Assembly (NCBI GenBank): GCA_020740775.1
Contig: JAHEWK010000015.1
Coordinates: forward strand, 1,426,001-1,490,000
Source: Ilyonectria destructans
Taxonomy: Eukaryota; Ascomycota; Sordariomycetes; Hypocreales; Nectriaceae
Length of the DNA stretch: 64,000 bases
Direction of reading: 5' to 3'
A model generated the notes under the pieces. It made no database searches. It saw only the letters and a list, made by a program, of their open reading frames with translations, and was not told where the DNA came from. Positions 21,112 to 33,077 of this stretch are shown one piece after another (positions within the stretch are counted from its first letter, which is position 1; each line of letters starts with the position of its first letter). The translations under genes and the position numbers were made by a program.

Positions 21112-22350
21112 TGGAAATGAGGGAAAGCAGCAGAAAGACGTATCTAGCCTTGCGAGTTAGCAACAGTGTCGTGAATTGATCTGTGGATGAGCCTTACTTG
21201 AAATTGATCGGCTATCAAGCTTGGCTGAAGAAGAATCGAAACAAAGCCGTCGACAGACTTGTGAGGCCTGTGTAGTGAGAACAAGTCGAGCGTGATTCTC
21301 ACCGACTTGGCCCAGCGCACCATCACAGTGCGGGGTATTTAATTTGATAGTGCTATGCTAGTCGCTCCCGATTTACGCCTAAAATGTGAGGCGACTAGCA
21401 ACAGTTGATCCCCACTGGGACAGTTTCCCTAACCCTTGCAAAGCAAGCCAGAGAGGCGGTTTTTAATCGAAATCCTGGCTGGCTTGAAAGGCTTTTTATT
21501 TTATTTTTATTTTTTATTTTCGGCTGGAACACATGCAATACATTTATCCGTGATTGCTTTTTCTACCATGTAATCGGCGAACTCAATAGATCAAAAGTCA
21601 GATGAGGCGTCTTATAGACTTTTCGCCCTGAAAAACTCGCAGCTAGTAATGTCTGTAAGAAAGCGATCAGAGCCATTCCTTGTTAAGGGGGAAGGTAACG
21701 GCCGGAGAATACATGCCTCACGGTTCTTAGTGGAGGTGTGTGGCCTAAACCACCCTCGATTGTTCCGCTATTTTAACAATGAATACACGTCAGACCGTCC
21801 CAAAATGATCAAACGCCTACGCTGGTCTATTCGACTGTAATTGCGCCTTCGTGTGTTGTTACCTGCGCGAAGTGGAGCTTGTCTGCATCGGCGTCTGCGA
21901 CATGGCCGCCGAGCTGGGGTCCAAGTTTATGCTCTACAGGCTGGCAGCGCCCTCGCCCTTCTTTGTCTAGTCGCTCTTAAACCCACCGGACGTCCTGTCG
22001 ATGGGGACGTGTGCCGTTCGAACGTTGAGGCTATCTTTGCGTCTTGGAAACCTGGCTCGAGGGACGCGCCGTACCGTTTCGACTTCACCTTCGTTGGCCT
22101 GGTGTACCGTCATGAAACAAAATGATCGAAAAGACAGGTTGCCCGTGGATATGGGATCGGCAACAAGTATCCATTTTACTAGTTGAGCTTTCACACCTCA
22201 GCCGCCCGCCTTATAAAGACCTGCGTTACAGTGGATAGACGTATCTCAACAAGGCAGATGCATTAAATAGTCGCAGGTTTAGTAAGTTCGCTGATTGATC
22301 GACTCTGATCAACCGGCATTATTTATTGGTGACATTCCCTCACTAGACGA
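21112..22350. other. Intergenic region
   Basis: About 1.2 kb between the NTPase promoter and the 3' end of the WSC gene. Frames at 21649-21840 and 21841-22125 lack family features and an ATG-led model. A T-rich run occurs near 21490. Nothing further is supported. Confidence 0.4.
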
Positions 22351-23046
22351 CTATACAATAAAAGAGGCTATGATCAAAAGCGTGGCAGTCAGAACCGCAC
22401 CGAAGGCGAATGGATTTGAGTTGGAGCCTGCGTTCGTAGAAGTCTCTGACGCCTTTGCCGTGTTTGAGGCCGCAGTTGCTGTGTTCGATGCAGTAGTTGC
22501 CTTGTTCGAGGCAGCGGTGGCCGTATCCGGGATGGTCGAAGAAGCTGAAGCAGAACCAGACTCAGTCGCGGAGGATTCAGAATCGGTGGCCTTCGTCTGG
22601 GCGGCAGTGGCGACTGTGCCAATGGGAGGAGGGTAGCCGGGTTTCTTGGTAACGGTGATGTCGTCGGATGACTGCTTGTAGAGGTCATAATACTGTATTC
22701 CGCCCATCAACGCTCCGCAGGTTCCAACATCCGGGTCATCGATGTAGCAGAAGGCTTTGCATCTGTCGTCGTCTGAAGTGACGACGCTGATTCCGTCGAG
22801 GCTTTTGCTGGCACATCGACAAACGTCTCCAATGGCGGCGAAGTGGCTGCCAGTCTTGGAGGAACCGCATCGAGAGATGCAATCATCCTGAGAAACAGGC
22901 TTGAACTCAACGGGGAAATCCTGGCGATCGATCTGGACGCAGCCAACGCGGACCCATCCGTCCGGAGGGTTGGGTCGAGTGACACCTGCAGCGGCAGCAG
23001 CAGAAGCGAGAATGGAAAGGGTCCCGAGGAAGAATATTCCAGCCAT
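22351..23046 (-). CDS. WSC-domain cell-surface protein, GPI-type
   Basis: Single-exon gene of 231 residues. The start MAGIFFLGTLSILASAAAAAG is a clear signal peptide; the in-frame upstream Met (23076) would bury it, so 23046 was chosen. A WSC-like Cys-rich domain spans about residues 28-120: GWVRVGCVQID, then Cys pairs through DDCISRCG, CRCASKS and AFCYIDDPDVGTCG. A Ser/Thr/Ala-rich stalk follows with repeated TAASNT blocks, and the chain ends in a hydrophobic tail (FGAVLTATLLIIASFIV) as for GPI attachment. Such proteins sit on the wall or plasma membrane and bind carbohydrate. It is a paralogue of the protein at 60436-61284, with the same Cys pattern and the same IQxYDL sequence at the domain end. 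Confidence 0.9.
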   Translation of the reverse strand: MAGIFFLGTLSILASAAAAAGVTRPNPPDGWVRVGCVQIDRQDFPVEFKPVSQDDCISRCGSSKTGSHFAAIGDVCRCASKSLDGISVVTSDDDRCKAFCYIDDPDVGTCGALMGGIQYYDLYKQSSDDITVTKKPGYPPPIGTVATAAQTKATDSESSATESGSASASSTIPDTATAASNKATTASNTATAASNTAKASETSTNAGSNSNPFAFGAVLTATLLIIASFIV

Positions 23047-23945
23047 GGCTTTGAATTGGCAAGGAAGCCGCGACAAAAAGAAGAGGGAGAATGCGACGTT
23101 GTGGAGATGATTTAAATGCTGTCAAAGTTGGGATCTCGGGCAGATTCAGGAAATGCACCCCAAGGAGCAGAAGCGCGCCTTGAAAAGGAGCTGAGAACAA
23201 TACACAATAGCGCGGGGAAGCCATCACGTGGGAAGTTTGGTTAATCTCCGCTCCATCCAAGCGCAACAAAAAACGCCTCTCAGCTCGTGTCCCAATCGCA
23301 ACTAAACACGTTACATAATTTCCGCCACGATACGGCTTTTTTGGTCTATATATAGGACTGTGAATACGAGATGACCCAAGATTCGGCAAAGGTTGCCGAA
23401 ATTCTACCAATAGCGTACCCCCTGGCAACTCGCTAGGCTTAGGTAGTCGGAGCTGAAATTGGGCAGCACCGTTAGTTCGCACACGTCCACTGGAGATATA
23501 CGGGCTTTCATGACTTGACTGCATTTGAGACATGTCCCCCTACAGCCGTAACATTGTGCCATCGGGCTAGCTCCGTATCGGGTTATTGGGCAATCATATA
23601 ACTTCCGAGTTTTCCGATCCTCATCCTGGTTGTTTACATACAGCCTACACCTGCGAATGCGACAAATGCGACGGCACTTCTCATCGCCAAATGGGAATGC
23701 GGCCGTGTTAACCGATTGAAGCCCAAGTTCCTAGTCTGAGAACCACCACCGCACCAGCATTCGCGCATCTGCTAAGAGAAACACATATAAAGCTTGGTGG
23801 ATTTCTCTCCAAGTAATTACCTGGCGCATCTTCTCCTTAGTTCCCTCTATGTAATAACATCATTGCATGACGGTCTTGAAAGATCTCATTATCGTGCCTC
23901 GACTCCAGTTGCTTCTGGTACGAACAAGACTGGACCAGGAGCTTT
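23047..23945. other. Promoter of the WSC gene and spacer
   Basis: No gene is supported. It holds the WSC gene promoter with a TATATATA run near 23350 and the 3' flank of the GLEYA gene. Confidence 0.45.
23347..23354 (-). promoter_or_regulatory. TATA-like element of the WSC gene
   Basis: TATATATA lies about 300 bp upstream of the WSC ATG on the minus strand. The distance is long for a fungal 5' UTR but possible. Confidence 0.3.
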
Positions 23946-25364
23946 CTAAGCGAATATACCAGAGTCGCAAGCCTTGACAAAGTAATTACCGGTGGTAGAC
24001 AGGGTCTGGCCACTGGGAGTCCGGATCTGGAAGTGGCTGCGTCCGACACCACCACCGTTGGCCCACAGCCAGGTCAAAGGGATGGCATCTCCCTGATGCA
24101 TAGTCAAGGTGGTAGAGCCGCCAATGTAGGCAGCCTGTGTTCGGCTAGCCTGGTAAACGGTGTTAGAGTCGGACCAATCGCTGTAAGCGTTATCGCCAGT
24201 CCAGAGGTAACCGAAATTATCAATAAAGCCGCTAGAGGTCGAAATGGTGTACGTGCCAGACTCCCGGGCGATGAAGAAGCCGTTGAAGAGAAGAGCCGCA
24301 TAGCCCGAGGCGAAGCTTCTACCGTCAGAGATAGTAAGAGTCTCGCTGCCGGAGGGCCAGTTGGGGGTGGCGAAGTTCAGGTCCTGGATGGTTCCACTGA
24401 ATTCCGCCGTCTTGCCCTTGAAGAACGACGAAGTGAAGCCGCTGTTGACACTATCGGCGTTGAAGCTATGGGTGTATTTGCGATAGGCGATGCCGTTGGA
24501 GGCAATGGTCGTTGCCACGGCATAGGCGATCTCTGTGGTAGTAGATGTGGTAGTCTCCGTCAAAGTAGTAGTCTCTGTCGACGTGGCAGCAGTGGTTGTA
24601 GTGCTGTGCGAATCATGTCAGTCAGCTTCAACTTTATTCTTCTTGACAAGACTTTACTTACATATCCACAACCGGGGTGAAGTAATCAGTAGAGGTAATA
24701 GTCTCGGTCACAGGAGCCAGTGTCTGAAGCTGCGTGACGGTGGTGGTAGGGGTCGGAATCGACAAGCAAGAGCAGGCCTGAGACACTTGGGACTTGACCC
24801 AGTTGGTTGGGAAAATGGCCGAGACAATGTTGTTGTTGTTGCCGCGCTTTGCGAGATCACCAGCAGCAGTCGGTACAGGGTAGGCACTGTTAAGGCAGGT
24901 AATGGTAGAGGTTGACGTCGTAGACGTGGAAGTCACAGTTGCAATCTGCCGTTGTAAAATGTTAGTATGGCTCCCTGACCTGGGTTTGTTTCTCCGTACC
25001 TCAGTAGTGGTCTCGACAGTGGTCGCAGTGACAGTAGTGTGCTGAACCTCGGTCTCAACATTGGTCACCAGTTCCACGGTCAAAGTAATGGACGCAGTGT
25101 CGGTGACGGGGGTGGGGGTGATGGTCACGGTGCTGGTCCTAGGAGTTGATCATTAGATCCCGTTCCTTTCATTGCAAGGCATTCAACTTCTTACTTTGTC
25201 TGCGTCGAGATGGAGAGGTAGCTGGAACAGTAAGAGGTTGCAGCTGCGGTGGCCTTCAATTCTTTGATAATGAGAGAATTGATGTTGCAGAACAGGTTGC
25301 TCCTGCAGACCAGGGCGGAAGCCGCCGCGGGCAGGAGAACAACCGAGATAAGTGACGAACGCAT
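23946..25364 (-). CDS. GLEYA/PA14-type adhesin-like secreted protein
   Basis: Four exons, 25364-25195, 25138-25000, 24945-24662 and 24603-23946, give 360 residues. A signal peptide (RSSLISVVLLPAAASALVC) leads into a Cys-containing segment ending SYCSSYLSIST. A long Thr/Val-rich, presumably O-mannosylated stalk follows, with a second Cys pair (ACSCLSIP). The C-terminal 160 residues form a GLEYA domain: YRKYTHSFNADSV, the SGYAALLFNGFFIARESGTY strand pair, FGYLWTGDNAYSDW and a final NYFVKACDSGIFA. GLEYA/PA14 lectins bind carbohydrate and act in adhesion to cells or surfaces. There is no C-terminal GPI signal: the domain is at the very end, so the protein is probably secreted or wall-linked otherwise. 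A poly-Asn run (NNNN) lies in exon 3. Confidence 0.88.
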
Positions 25365-26920
25365 TTTTGCCGATAGCTTTAGATTAGAAGAGTGAATTGA
25401 AGGCAGAGGATTGAGTCACACAGAAATAAATTAGTTAGGCATTGTGAAGCGGAATATTTATATTTACTCTCCAGCGGAAGCGGAAAAGTCTCTTCAGCTA
25501 TTGCACTCACGAGTTCAATAATAATTCAATAGCTCAAAGCCCGAAAACGGGGTTCGCATTGTACTCGTGGAATGGCTTCAAGACATGGGACAGACCCACT
25601 GCATTGATTCGCATCACAGCCAGCAAAGTGACTAAGGGTAATCTACTGAACGAAGCGATTAGGGCTCCCGGCGAGTAAATTCCGGCGTCTTTGAGACAAA
25701 AAGAACTAAATAGCCGTAAAGGAGCAAAGACTAAATTGGACAAAGGACCATTTGAGTAACGAGTTCTCCGAAGCAGGTCCAAATCGTGGGCCTGATTGGC
25801 GAGAGCAACCCGTCACGTAGCTAGGAATGATGTGGAAATAAGCTGGACGAATTGTGTCTTAACTCCCAGAAAGCAATCTCAGCTCGCTTCTTTGGGGTCA
25901 GCATCAGCCAGCCATATCGAAGTAAACACTTCCAGGGCCGGGTTTCAGCTCCTCCAGAACTCGGCGCCATTTTCCCGTAGCGCTTTAGCATCTTGGCGGC
26001 CATTCCCAAAGGGCAGGTGAATAGGGAATTTGAGCCCCGAGTGCCGGGTCAATAAGCAACTGCCGAACGGAAGCCAGTGGTGTCTCGGAGCCCGTATTGT
26101 CGTCCACATTAGCGCAGTAGAAACCAATAACCATAATACAGTCCGAGTCTAGCGCCGCTTGGCAGAAAGGACCGCCACCCAATGTTGGTATGTGCCGCGA
26201 GTCCAGAACAAATAGACTGTATAAAATTAAGACATTAATCCCGTTGTGCACTTTATTCTTGTTAAATGGCGCATCGGGTGCGGTTGGCAAGTTCTGGATC
26301 CGAATTCCTCGGGAGAGCATTTTAGCAAATATGATGCAAATGTATTGTTAGTGTTTATTTTGGTGCGAGCTAAGAAGACGCTAGAGATAGTTGGAGGCAG
26401 AAAACAATAATGGGTCCCTAAGGCCCGCCCATATTTGTCTCCGCGATTTTAGACGACCTGGTGGCGACCCAAGGTCCGATTGTAGCTGACGCATAAATTC
26501 CGGTGAGACTCCGGCGCTGAATTAGGGCCTGGGAAGCAGAGCAAGTAACATGGCGCTGAAGGCTATGCGAAGTGGACTAACTACTTACTTACGTTACTCA
26601 TATGTGACTGAATCGGGAAGAATATTATAGCATTCGTTTATGGAGCGATTGAAGATAGTATCAGTCGTCAAGCTGGTGATAGTGATACTAATCACCCTCG
26701 CACGGAAAACTCATAGCATATACCAAACTTGCCCGGTTTTCAAGCTAGCAATAACTTATATCTTCGTTCAACCGTCTACATAGCTCAATGAAAACTATGA
26801 CCGTCTCGAAAGGTACTACTCCACCCCTTGATCACCCAGTCGGTCTAAAACTAGCCACTTGAACCCCCCTTTTGCCACTCCCTACTGGTACCACTCAGAC
26901 TATTTCCCACAGTGACTGCT
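25365..26920. other. Intergenic region
   Basis: About 1.55 kb. Short frames on both strands (for example 25534-25782 and 25985-26320) have no family feature. It should contain the promoter of the GLEYA gene. No repeat or RNA gene is seen. Confidence 0.4.
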
Positions 26921-27674
26921 CTACTCGGTCGCCTCCTCCGCCTCCTCCGCCTCCTCCGCCTCCCTCTTGGCCTTGAGCAGCTTCTTCAGCTCGGTGTGGT
27001 TGCAGCCGGGCTGGTAACCGGGCATGGGGGAGCCGTCGAAGTAGATCATGGCCACGAGATCGGGGTTCCACTGCATATAGCCCCAGCCCTGGGCGCGGTT
27101 CTGGCAAAAGTGGTACCAGAGGTCGTCCATCATGTCCAGGACGTCGTCCCACGTGAAGTAGCCCCGAGAGCACACGTCTTGGTTGCGGATCGTGATCTTG
27201 AACGAGCCCCATCCCCAGTTGAACTGCTGCTGGGCTGTTGCGTTCAGATAAGTATCAGCTACTATGGTTACTTTAATGCAGGAGATGCGGCAAAAACTCA
27301 CGGCCGATGTAGTTCCAGCCCCAGCGGTCGTAGCCCTGGAAGATGGCCTTGGCGGACTGGAAGTCGTTGGTGTAGGCCTGGCGCGAGTTGGCGCTGACCC
27401 ACGACGCCCACTCGAAGCAATTGCCGCGGTCGTAGATTCGCTTGGCCAGCAGCGGGTTGTCGGTGTCGCGTGCCGGCGACTGGCCGAAGATGTCCACGGC
27501 GCCGGGTTCGAGGATCATCGAGGCCGGGATCGGCTCCGTCTGCTCCGTCACGTTGAGGCCCTGCGCCCAGATCGCCTTGAGCTCCGCTTCGCTGGGCTTG
27601 TTGGCCGTCACGGGCGCGGCCGTCACGGTGCCGCTGAGGGCCAGGAGGGCTGGGATGGAGGCGAGAAGGCGCAT
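26921..27674 (-). CDS. Small secreted protein, unknown function
   Basis: Two exons, 27674-27302 and 27234-26921, give 228 residues. The intron has a GTGAGT donor and a CAACAG acceptor, and phases agree. Residues 1-20 (RLLASIPALLALSGTVTAAP) are a signal peptide. The mature chain is rich in Trp and Tyr (CFEWASWVSANSRQAY, YDRWGWNYIG, FNWGWGSFKIT, MQWNPDLVAMIYFDG) and has four Cys that could form two bridges. It ends in a charged coil with repeated EAEE blocks and no GPI signal. I do not recognise the family. Size and secretion would fit an effector or a wall-acting enzyme relative. The first ATG with a signal peptide was chosen; upstream Mets at 27770 and 27804 lie in sequence without coding character. 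Confidence 0.8.
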
Positions 27675-30384
27675 TTTGAGGTGCGGGAAAGCTGGTGCGA
27701 GAGCAGATGGTATTCCTGTGATGGCTGAGGAGGTTGTTGGTGAGAGCGATGAGTATGGCAACGAGTCCATAATGCTCCGGGTCCTTAATAATATTTATAC
27801 CCAAGTATCAAGCTCCTCGACGGCTGCCTTCTCGTGAGAGAGACTTAGTCCACATCTTCGTATATGCCGTGACTAAAGCCCGTCACTCCGGGGCATCGCT
27901 GACGTGATGAGCCAATTCCCATGCCCTCAACCCCATCATATCCTAAAAGGACCGTAAACAACGACGCCAAGAGTGGTGGAAGAATAAACCTGGCATTTGA
28001 CAACTGCAGGTTGCTGAGTAACAGAAGTGCCGCCGAATGTTCGCTAAATGATCCAGATCCACAACCGCTGACTCACGGCGGGTGGCGAGCAAATTTGGAG
28101 GTCCTGTTTTCTTGGCATCAAAATAATATCCATCCAAACTGCAACTCCAGACCCGTTCATTCACCGCCGGCCGGCGATGGCTCGCTATGGCCGAGCGAGC
28201 AGCTCCTGTGAGCTGTCCTCCATTCCTAGTCCTTAGGGTTGGGGTTTGGGTGTATATCTCGTACGATACAAGTGTGGGTACGATACTTTGCGGGAGTTCT
28301 ACATCTTCAATGGCATGGCGGGTCATACCTATGGAGTTGCGTGTCGGGAGAAAGCGGAAGACAGAGCTGGGCCCTCGAGCAGAGTTGGCCGAGAGAAAAA
28401 GAGAGAGGAGAAAACAAACAAGAAAAATAGACCCGGGTGACATTTGTAGACGAGATATTTTTGACACAGGACATGTCTTGAACGCCGTGAAGCTCGGGGA
28501 TACAGGCATATCAAATATTCGCAGTAAACATAGTGATCGCTAATCCAACCATGCCAATCCTGGACCACTAGCAATAGTAGGTGCCCTTGCGATGGCCGGC
28601 TAACATATAGAGTGAGCACATCAGCAAATTAAGTTGCGGCTACTATCTTCGCTCAAAACATGTTTTTGACTCCGTAAACCATATATTATTGGAGAATACT
28701 ACACCCATCAACTAGAGGTACTCCCAGTGCTGACTTTGACTGTGGAGCGTTGACCCAAAATCTGGAGTGTCCGATCTAAAGTTTTACTGGTCAACGGAAG
28801 CCTAAAATTCTGGCATTCGTAGGTTTTGAGGGTAAACACGAACTATCTCAGCGTCCATACCTTCGCCAATGGCACAATACCCAACACCGACTACTATCAC
28901 GCTTGAAGGAAGACATGCCCAAGATCGAAAAGAACAAAAGAACAACAGCATAATGTTAATTAACCTCCTTAGCGAGAATGGTGCAGAAGAGAATCAGGTG
29001 AGCATTCTTACCAAGGAATTGCGTAAACCACACGAGCTGGAGGAACAGAGAATTAGAAAGGGCTAAGGTCTTTCCTCCAGCATAGAAAAAGACCTTACTC
29101 TGGATAAAATGAAGGTAAGTCGTAACCAGCCGTTCACTGACGGCGGAGGTCTTCTTTTCTATTCTTTCCTATGGGAAGAAGAAAGTGAAGTTAAATCCAT
29201 TTTTTGACACCTGAGAACGAATTCCATTGATACGTAACCACAAATGCTTCTATTATACATTAGGTGATCTTTCCGCAATCTCGATGTGCATTGGCATAAG
29301 AGACTTCCTTGTGATTCTAATGTAACTCCCATGGCCCTGACATTCCTCCTTCCAGTGCCTAAACTCCCCTCCGCATGCAAGCAACAAGAATGTCACAATA
29401 TGGAAGTTTTACCTAAAGGCTTCTCAAAGAACCTATTTAATTTGGTAGCTGAGGTGCAATTACGGTCTACCTAAGTCTGACGGGCCTGTAGAGTTAAGGG
29501 TCCCATGCGCTACCTCGGCAACTTGTCATCTATTTCTTACTGTCCCTTCTTGGGGTTTGAATCCGTCACTCTGTACTAAGACACTGATATGCAGTTCCAC
29601 CCGTTCGCAGCGAGTGGGTTGATCATACACGTGCTCCTCATGCGAGTGGCATCTTTCAGCCGAATGTGATGCAAGAGACCACCCACAGAATTTAGCTTCT
29701 TCCATCTCCTTCGGTGAGGTTGGCCGAGGTAAATAACTTCCGACAGGAATACACAACTTAACGTTACATCGACCCCCAGTGAGTGGTGGAATAGCGAGAC
29801 TTTTACTAGCAAAATTCGCCTACGCTATGACGAATTCAGATTCCTTTCCAGCTGATTCTTTGAAATCGATAGATGCGTGCCTCGGAACCGGCAATGCGGA
29901 AAAGCCCTGTCGTGTGGCTGCTCAATTGCCCGATGTCCGGACAAAGTTAATGAATCTCCGGCCCGATCCGGCCCGAGAGTCTTCGTTTTCCGGCTTCCCG
30001 GGCACCCCAGAGTGGAAATAGACTACTGCAGGTCATTGACTTTCGATGTACGAACTAGCGGTGTTCTTGTGACTCAGGATAGAGAGCGGATCATGCAGGA
30101 CAGTACCTCTTTGAAGTTTGGTCACCTAACGAAAGCTAAGAGCAGAGAAGAATGTACGAAAGGCGTCCCTGGGATACCGCTTAAGATACGCACTAAGTGC
30201 TTGTAGGAATAGTGCAAGATGCCCTGCCCTCAAAGTGGCATGTGGGATTATGGTTGGGCTATTATATCTGTGGCAGATAATCGATGAAAACATAGTGGGC
30301 TAACCAGACAACGCATATCCCCAGATTAATATCATGTGTGCCTCGTTTACTCCACGGGGCTGCCTATTATAACGACATAGCCCT
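27675..30384. other. Long intergenic region
   Basis: About 2.7 kb with only scattered frames. The one frame of note reads on the minus strand from an ATG at 28443 to 27943 (about 166 codons). It begins with a signal-peptide-like stretch but lacks any other support, so it is not called. The remainder shows no gene, repeat or RNA. Confidence 0.35.
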
Positions 30385-33077
30385 TTATCGACCCAAAAGT
30401 GTCTTCAAGATTGCTACTACAAACTGGGAGAGGGTAGTTACAAGCTTTAAAGGGGGAGTTAGCAGGCGAATGACGAGTGGGATAGTCGTCTAAGGCTACG
30501 GGGGTTACTCACCGGTGCTCCATTTGAAATCAGCTCCTGAGTCTGTGAGACAAAGTCCTTTGTAAGTAGATTCTCGGCGTTACCCAACAGGCCTATCGCG
30601 CCGCTGATAACTTTCGGCTTCAGCACAGGTGAGACAGCCTGGATAAGTGTCTCAAGATCAACCTTATTGAGAATCTTCAGCAAGGGCTTTATCCCATTGA
30701 TGAGACTTTCCAAATCAATCTTCATCAATGCATCCAAGAGTGGTGAGAGCTTCTTCACCAAAGCCTTGAGATCGATCTGGCCGATAGCTTCCAGTAATGG
30801 CCCAGCTTTGGCGATCAGGGATTGTGTTTGTGTGATGAATTTTCCAGTCAGCAAATTCTTGGCATTGGCCACGAGAGTAACAATACTATTGATCGATTCA
30901 GGCTTCAAGAGCGGCTTCAGTGCGTTGAAAATGCCACCAAGGTCCACGTCCCCTAGAGAATTTACGAGAGGCATTAGGGTGTCGAGTAAATTCTCAATAT
31001 CCATCGTTTTGAAAAGATCCAACAGCGGCTTTAATTGGATGACGAGACCTTTGAGATCTATCTCAGATAGCAATTGGACTGCGCTGCTGATGAGAGCCTT
31101 GGTTTGCTTGACAAAATCCTGGGTAAGCAGGGCTTCAGCGTTGCCTAGCAAACCGACTATTCCTTTGATTGAATCCGCTTTAAGTAATGGTGATATAGCG
31201 CCTAATAAACCCTCAATATCGAGCTTACTAAGTTTATCAAGCAATGGAGTGATCTTCGTGATTAGACCGTCTAAATCAACGTCTTTGAATTTGGCAAGTA
31301 GAGATGCTACTGCGGTGATTAAACCTTTAGTCTGCTTGACAAAATCCGAGGTGAGAAGGTTCTCGGCGTTGCTTAGTAGGCTTATGATGCCTTTGATCGA
31401 TTCGGGCTTCAATAGAGGAGATAACGAACTGAAAAGGCCTTTAAGATCGATCGTTTCAAGACTCTTGAGGAGGGGCACAATCTGATCGATAAGTTCGTTT
31501 AGATTGATGTCCTTAAAGCCCTCAAGCAATGGCCCAACGCCGCTGACGAGAGATTTAGTCTGCTTGACAAAATCTGAGGTGAGAAGATTTCCGGCGTTTT
31601 TAAGCAGGACGACGATGCCTTCGATTGATTCGGGCTTAAGAAGAGGGGACAAGGAGGTGAGGAGGCCTTTCATATCGATTGCTTCAAAAGTCTTGAGGAG
31701 GGGCACAATTTGGTCGATAAACTCATTGAGGTCGATATTCTTGAAGCCCTCAAGCAATGGCCCAACTCCGCCGATGAGGGACTTAGTCTGCTTGACAAAG
31801 TCTTTAGTCAAAAGACTATTGGCATTGCCAAGCAAAGTCGCAATACTCTGGATAGACTCTGGCTTAAGAAGCGGAGACAAGGAGTTAACGAAGCCTTTAA
31901 TGTCCACATCTTTGAGAGTATTGAGAATCGGACCGATCTGATCAATCAGGTCACTAAGATCAAGATCCTTAAAACCCTCAAGCAATGGCCCCGCACCACC
32001 GATGAGCGACTTAGTCTGCTTGACAAAGTCTTTTGTCAAAAGGCCATTGGCATTGCCAAGCAAAGTGGCGATGCTCTTCACTGACTCGGGCTTAAGAAGA
32101 GGAGATAAGGAGTTGACGAGGCCTTTAATATCCACATCTTTGAGAGTATTGAGAACCGGCCCGATCTGATCAATCAGGTCATTAAGATCGAGATCCTCAA
32201 AGCCTGCAAGTAGCGGCCCAGCACCGCCAATTAGCGATCTGGTCTGCTTGACAAAGTCTTCAGTCAAAAGACTATTGGCGTTGCTAAGCAAAGTGGCAAT
32301 GCTCTTTACTGACTCAGGCTTGAGAAGAGGAGATAAAGAGCTCACGAGACTCTTGATGTCTAGCTCTTTGAGAGTCGCGAGAAGAGGTCCGAGCTGATCA
32401 ATCAGGTCATTGAGATTGAGATCTTTCAAACCTTCAAGTAGTGGCCCAGCACCCGCAACAAGGGATTTGGCATCCTTGACGAAGTCTGGCGTGAGAAGCG
32501 TTGCCGCGTTTGTCAAAAGACCATTCAAGCCTTCCATGGTATCTTTCGACAATAGTCCGACTAGGGAGTTGACCAATCCTTTGATGTCGACATCCTGGAG
32601 AATGCCAAGCAATGACCCCAGATCAAGACCGCCGATTACGTCAAGTAGCTGGAGGGCTTTGCCGATGAGTTCGCGCACTTGCTTGGGAATTGGCGGTTGT
32701 AGTAGAGGGTTGAGGTTGATCACGGAGTCGTGTAAGGCGTTCACAAACTCCTCGGTGAGGAGTTTGGAGACTGCTTGTAACAGCTGGCTTAGATTCTTCA
32801 ACTCGCCGACCAGGTCTTGCAGGCCGTCTAGACCAGAGCCAGTACCGTTCTGCCGCCGGAGGAGATGTACTTTTGGCTCCTCATCCCGGTCCTTCTTCAG
32901 CATGCTGTTCAGTTCAGTCAGAGCATCTGTGATATCGGACCGAGGAACCAGCGCTAGGTTGCGACTTGCGAGGAAGGCATCGAGGTCGAGGTCTAGTGAT
33001 GCAGAACGGGCCAACACAGAAAAGCCAGGCAGGGTCGTGTGTGCCACCATGGCAAAGAGGAAGTTGGAAAATCGCAT
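30385..33077 (-). CDS. Giant secreted helical-repeat protein (37 x 19 residues)
   Basis: Two exons, 33077-30513 and 30444-30385, give 874 residues. Residues 1-26 look like a signal peptide. An Arg-rich, possibly processed segment follows (HLLRRQNG near 71-78), then from residue 163 to 862 the chain is built of 37 tandem units: 36 of 19 residues and one of 16. A typical unit is VDIKGLVNSLSPLLKPESV, with Leu/Val/Ile at positions 6-7 and LL at 13-14, often Pro or Ser at 12. Units mostly come in a fixed order of four types, making a 76-residue supra-repeat (4 x 19) with DFVKQT at residues 274, 350, 426, 502, 578 and 654. The pattern predicts amphipathic helices stacked into a solenoid or lipid-binding rod. 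The 68-bp intron at 30445-30512 is supported because the spliced chain completes unit 37 in register. I know no named family. It is divergent from a DUF3712 membrane protein. Confidence 0.88.
31005..32591 (-). repeat. Tandem 228-bp coding repeat array (7 copies)
   Basis: Seven head-to-tail copies of a 228-bp unit (4 x 57 bp), the last lacking 9 bp, encode residues 163-691 of the helical-repeat protein. Copies 2-4 are the most alike (KPESVKSIATLLxNANxLL then DFVKQT kept nearly exactly), which suggests recent unequal exchange or conversion; outer copies have drifted. After the array, nine further 19-residue units run to the end in a looser order, with an extra unit inserted twice. Confidence 0.85.

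Noticed and set aside
21649..22125. Two adjoining plus-strand frames
   Set aside because: The second has no ATG start, neither shows a family feature, and no splice pair joins them convincingly.
29530..29600. tRNA-like B-box (GGTTTGAATCC)
   Set aside because: No matching A box, acceptor stem or anticodon arm could be folded around it.
30667..32084. Long plus-strand frames opposite the helical-repeat gene
   Set aside because: They are antisense shadows of the 228-bp coding repeat; periodicity alone keeps them open.
30385..33077. Repeat array as a CRISPR or satellite
   Set aside because: The 228-bp units are fully coding, in frame and without spacers; the genome is eukaryotic.
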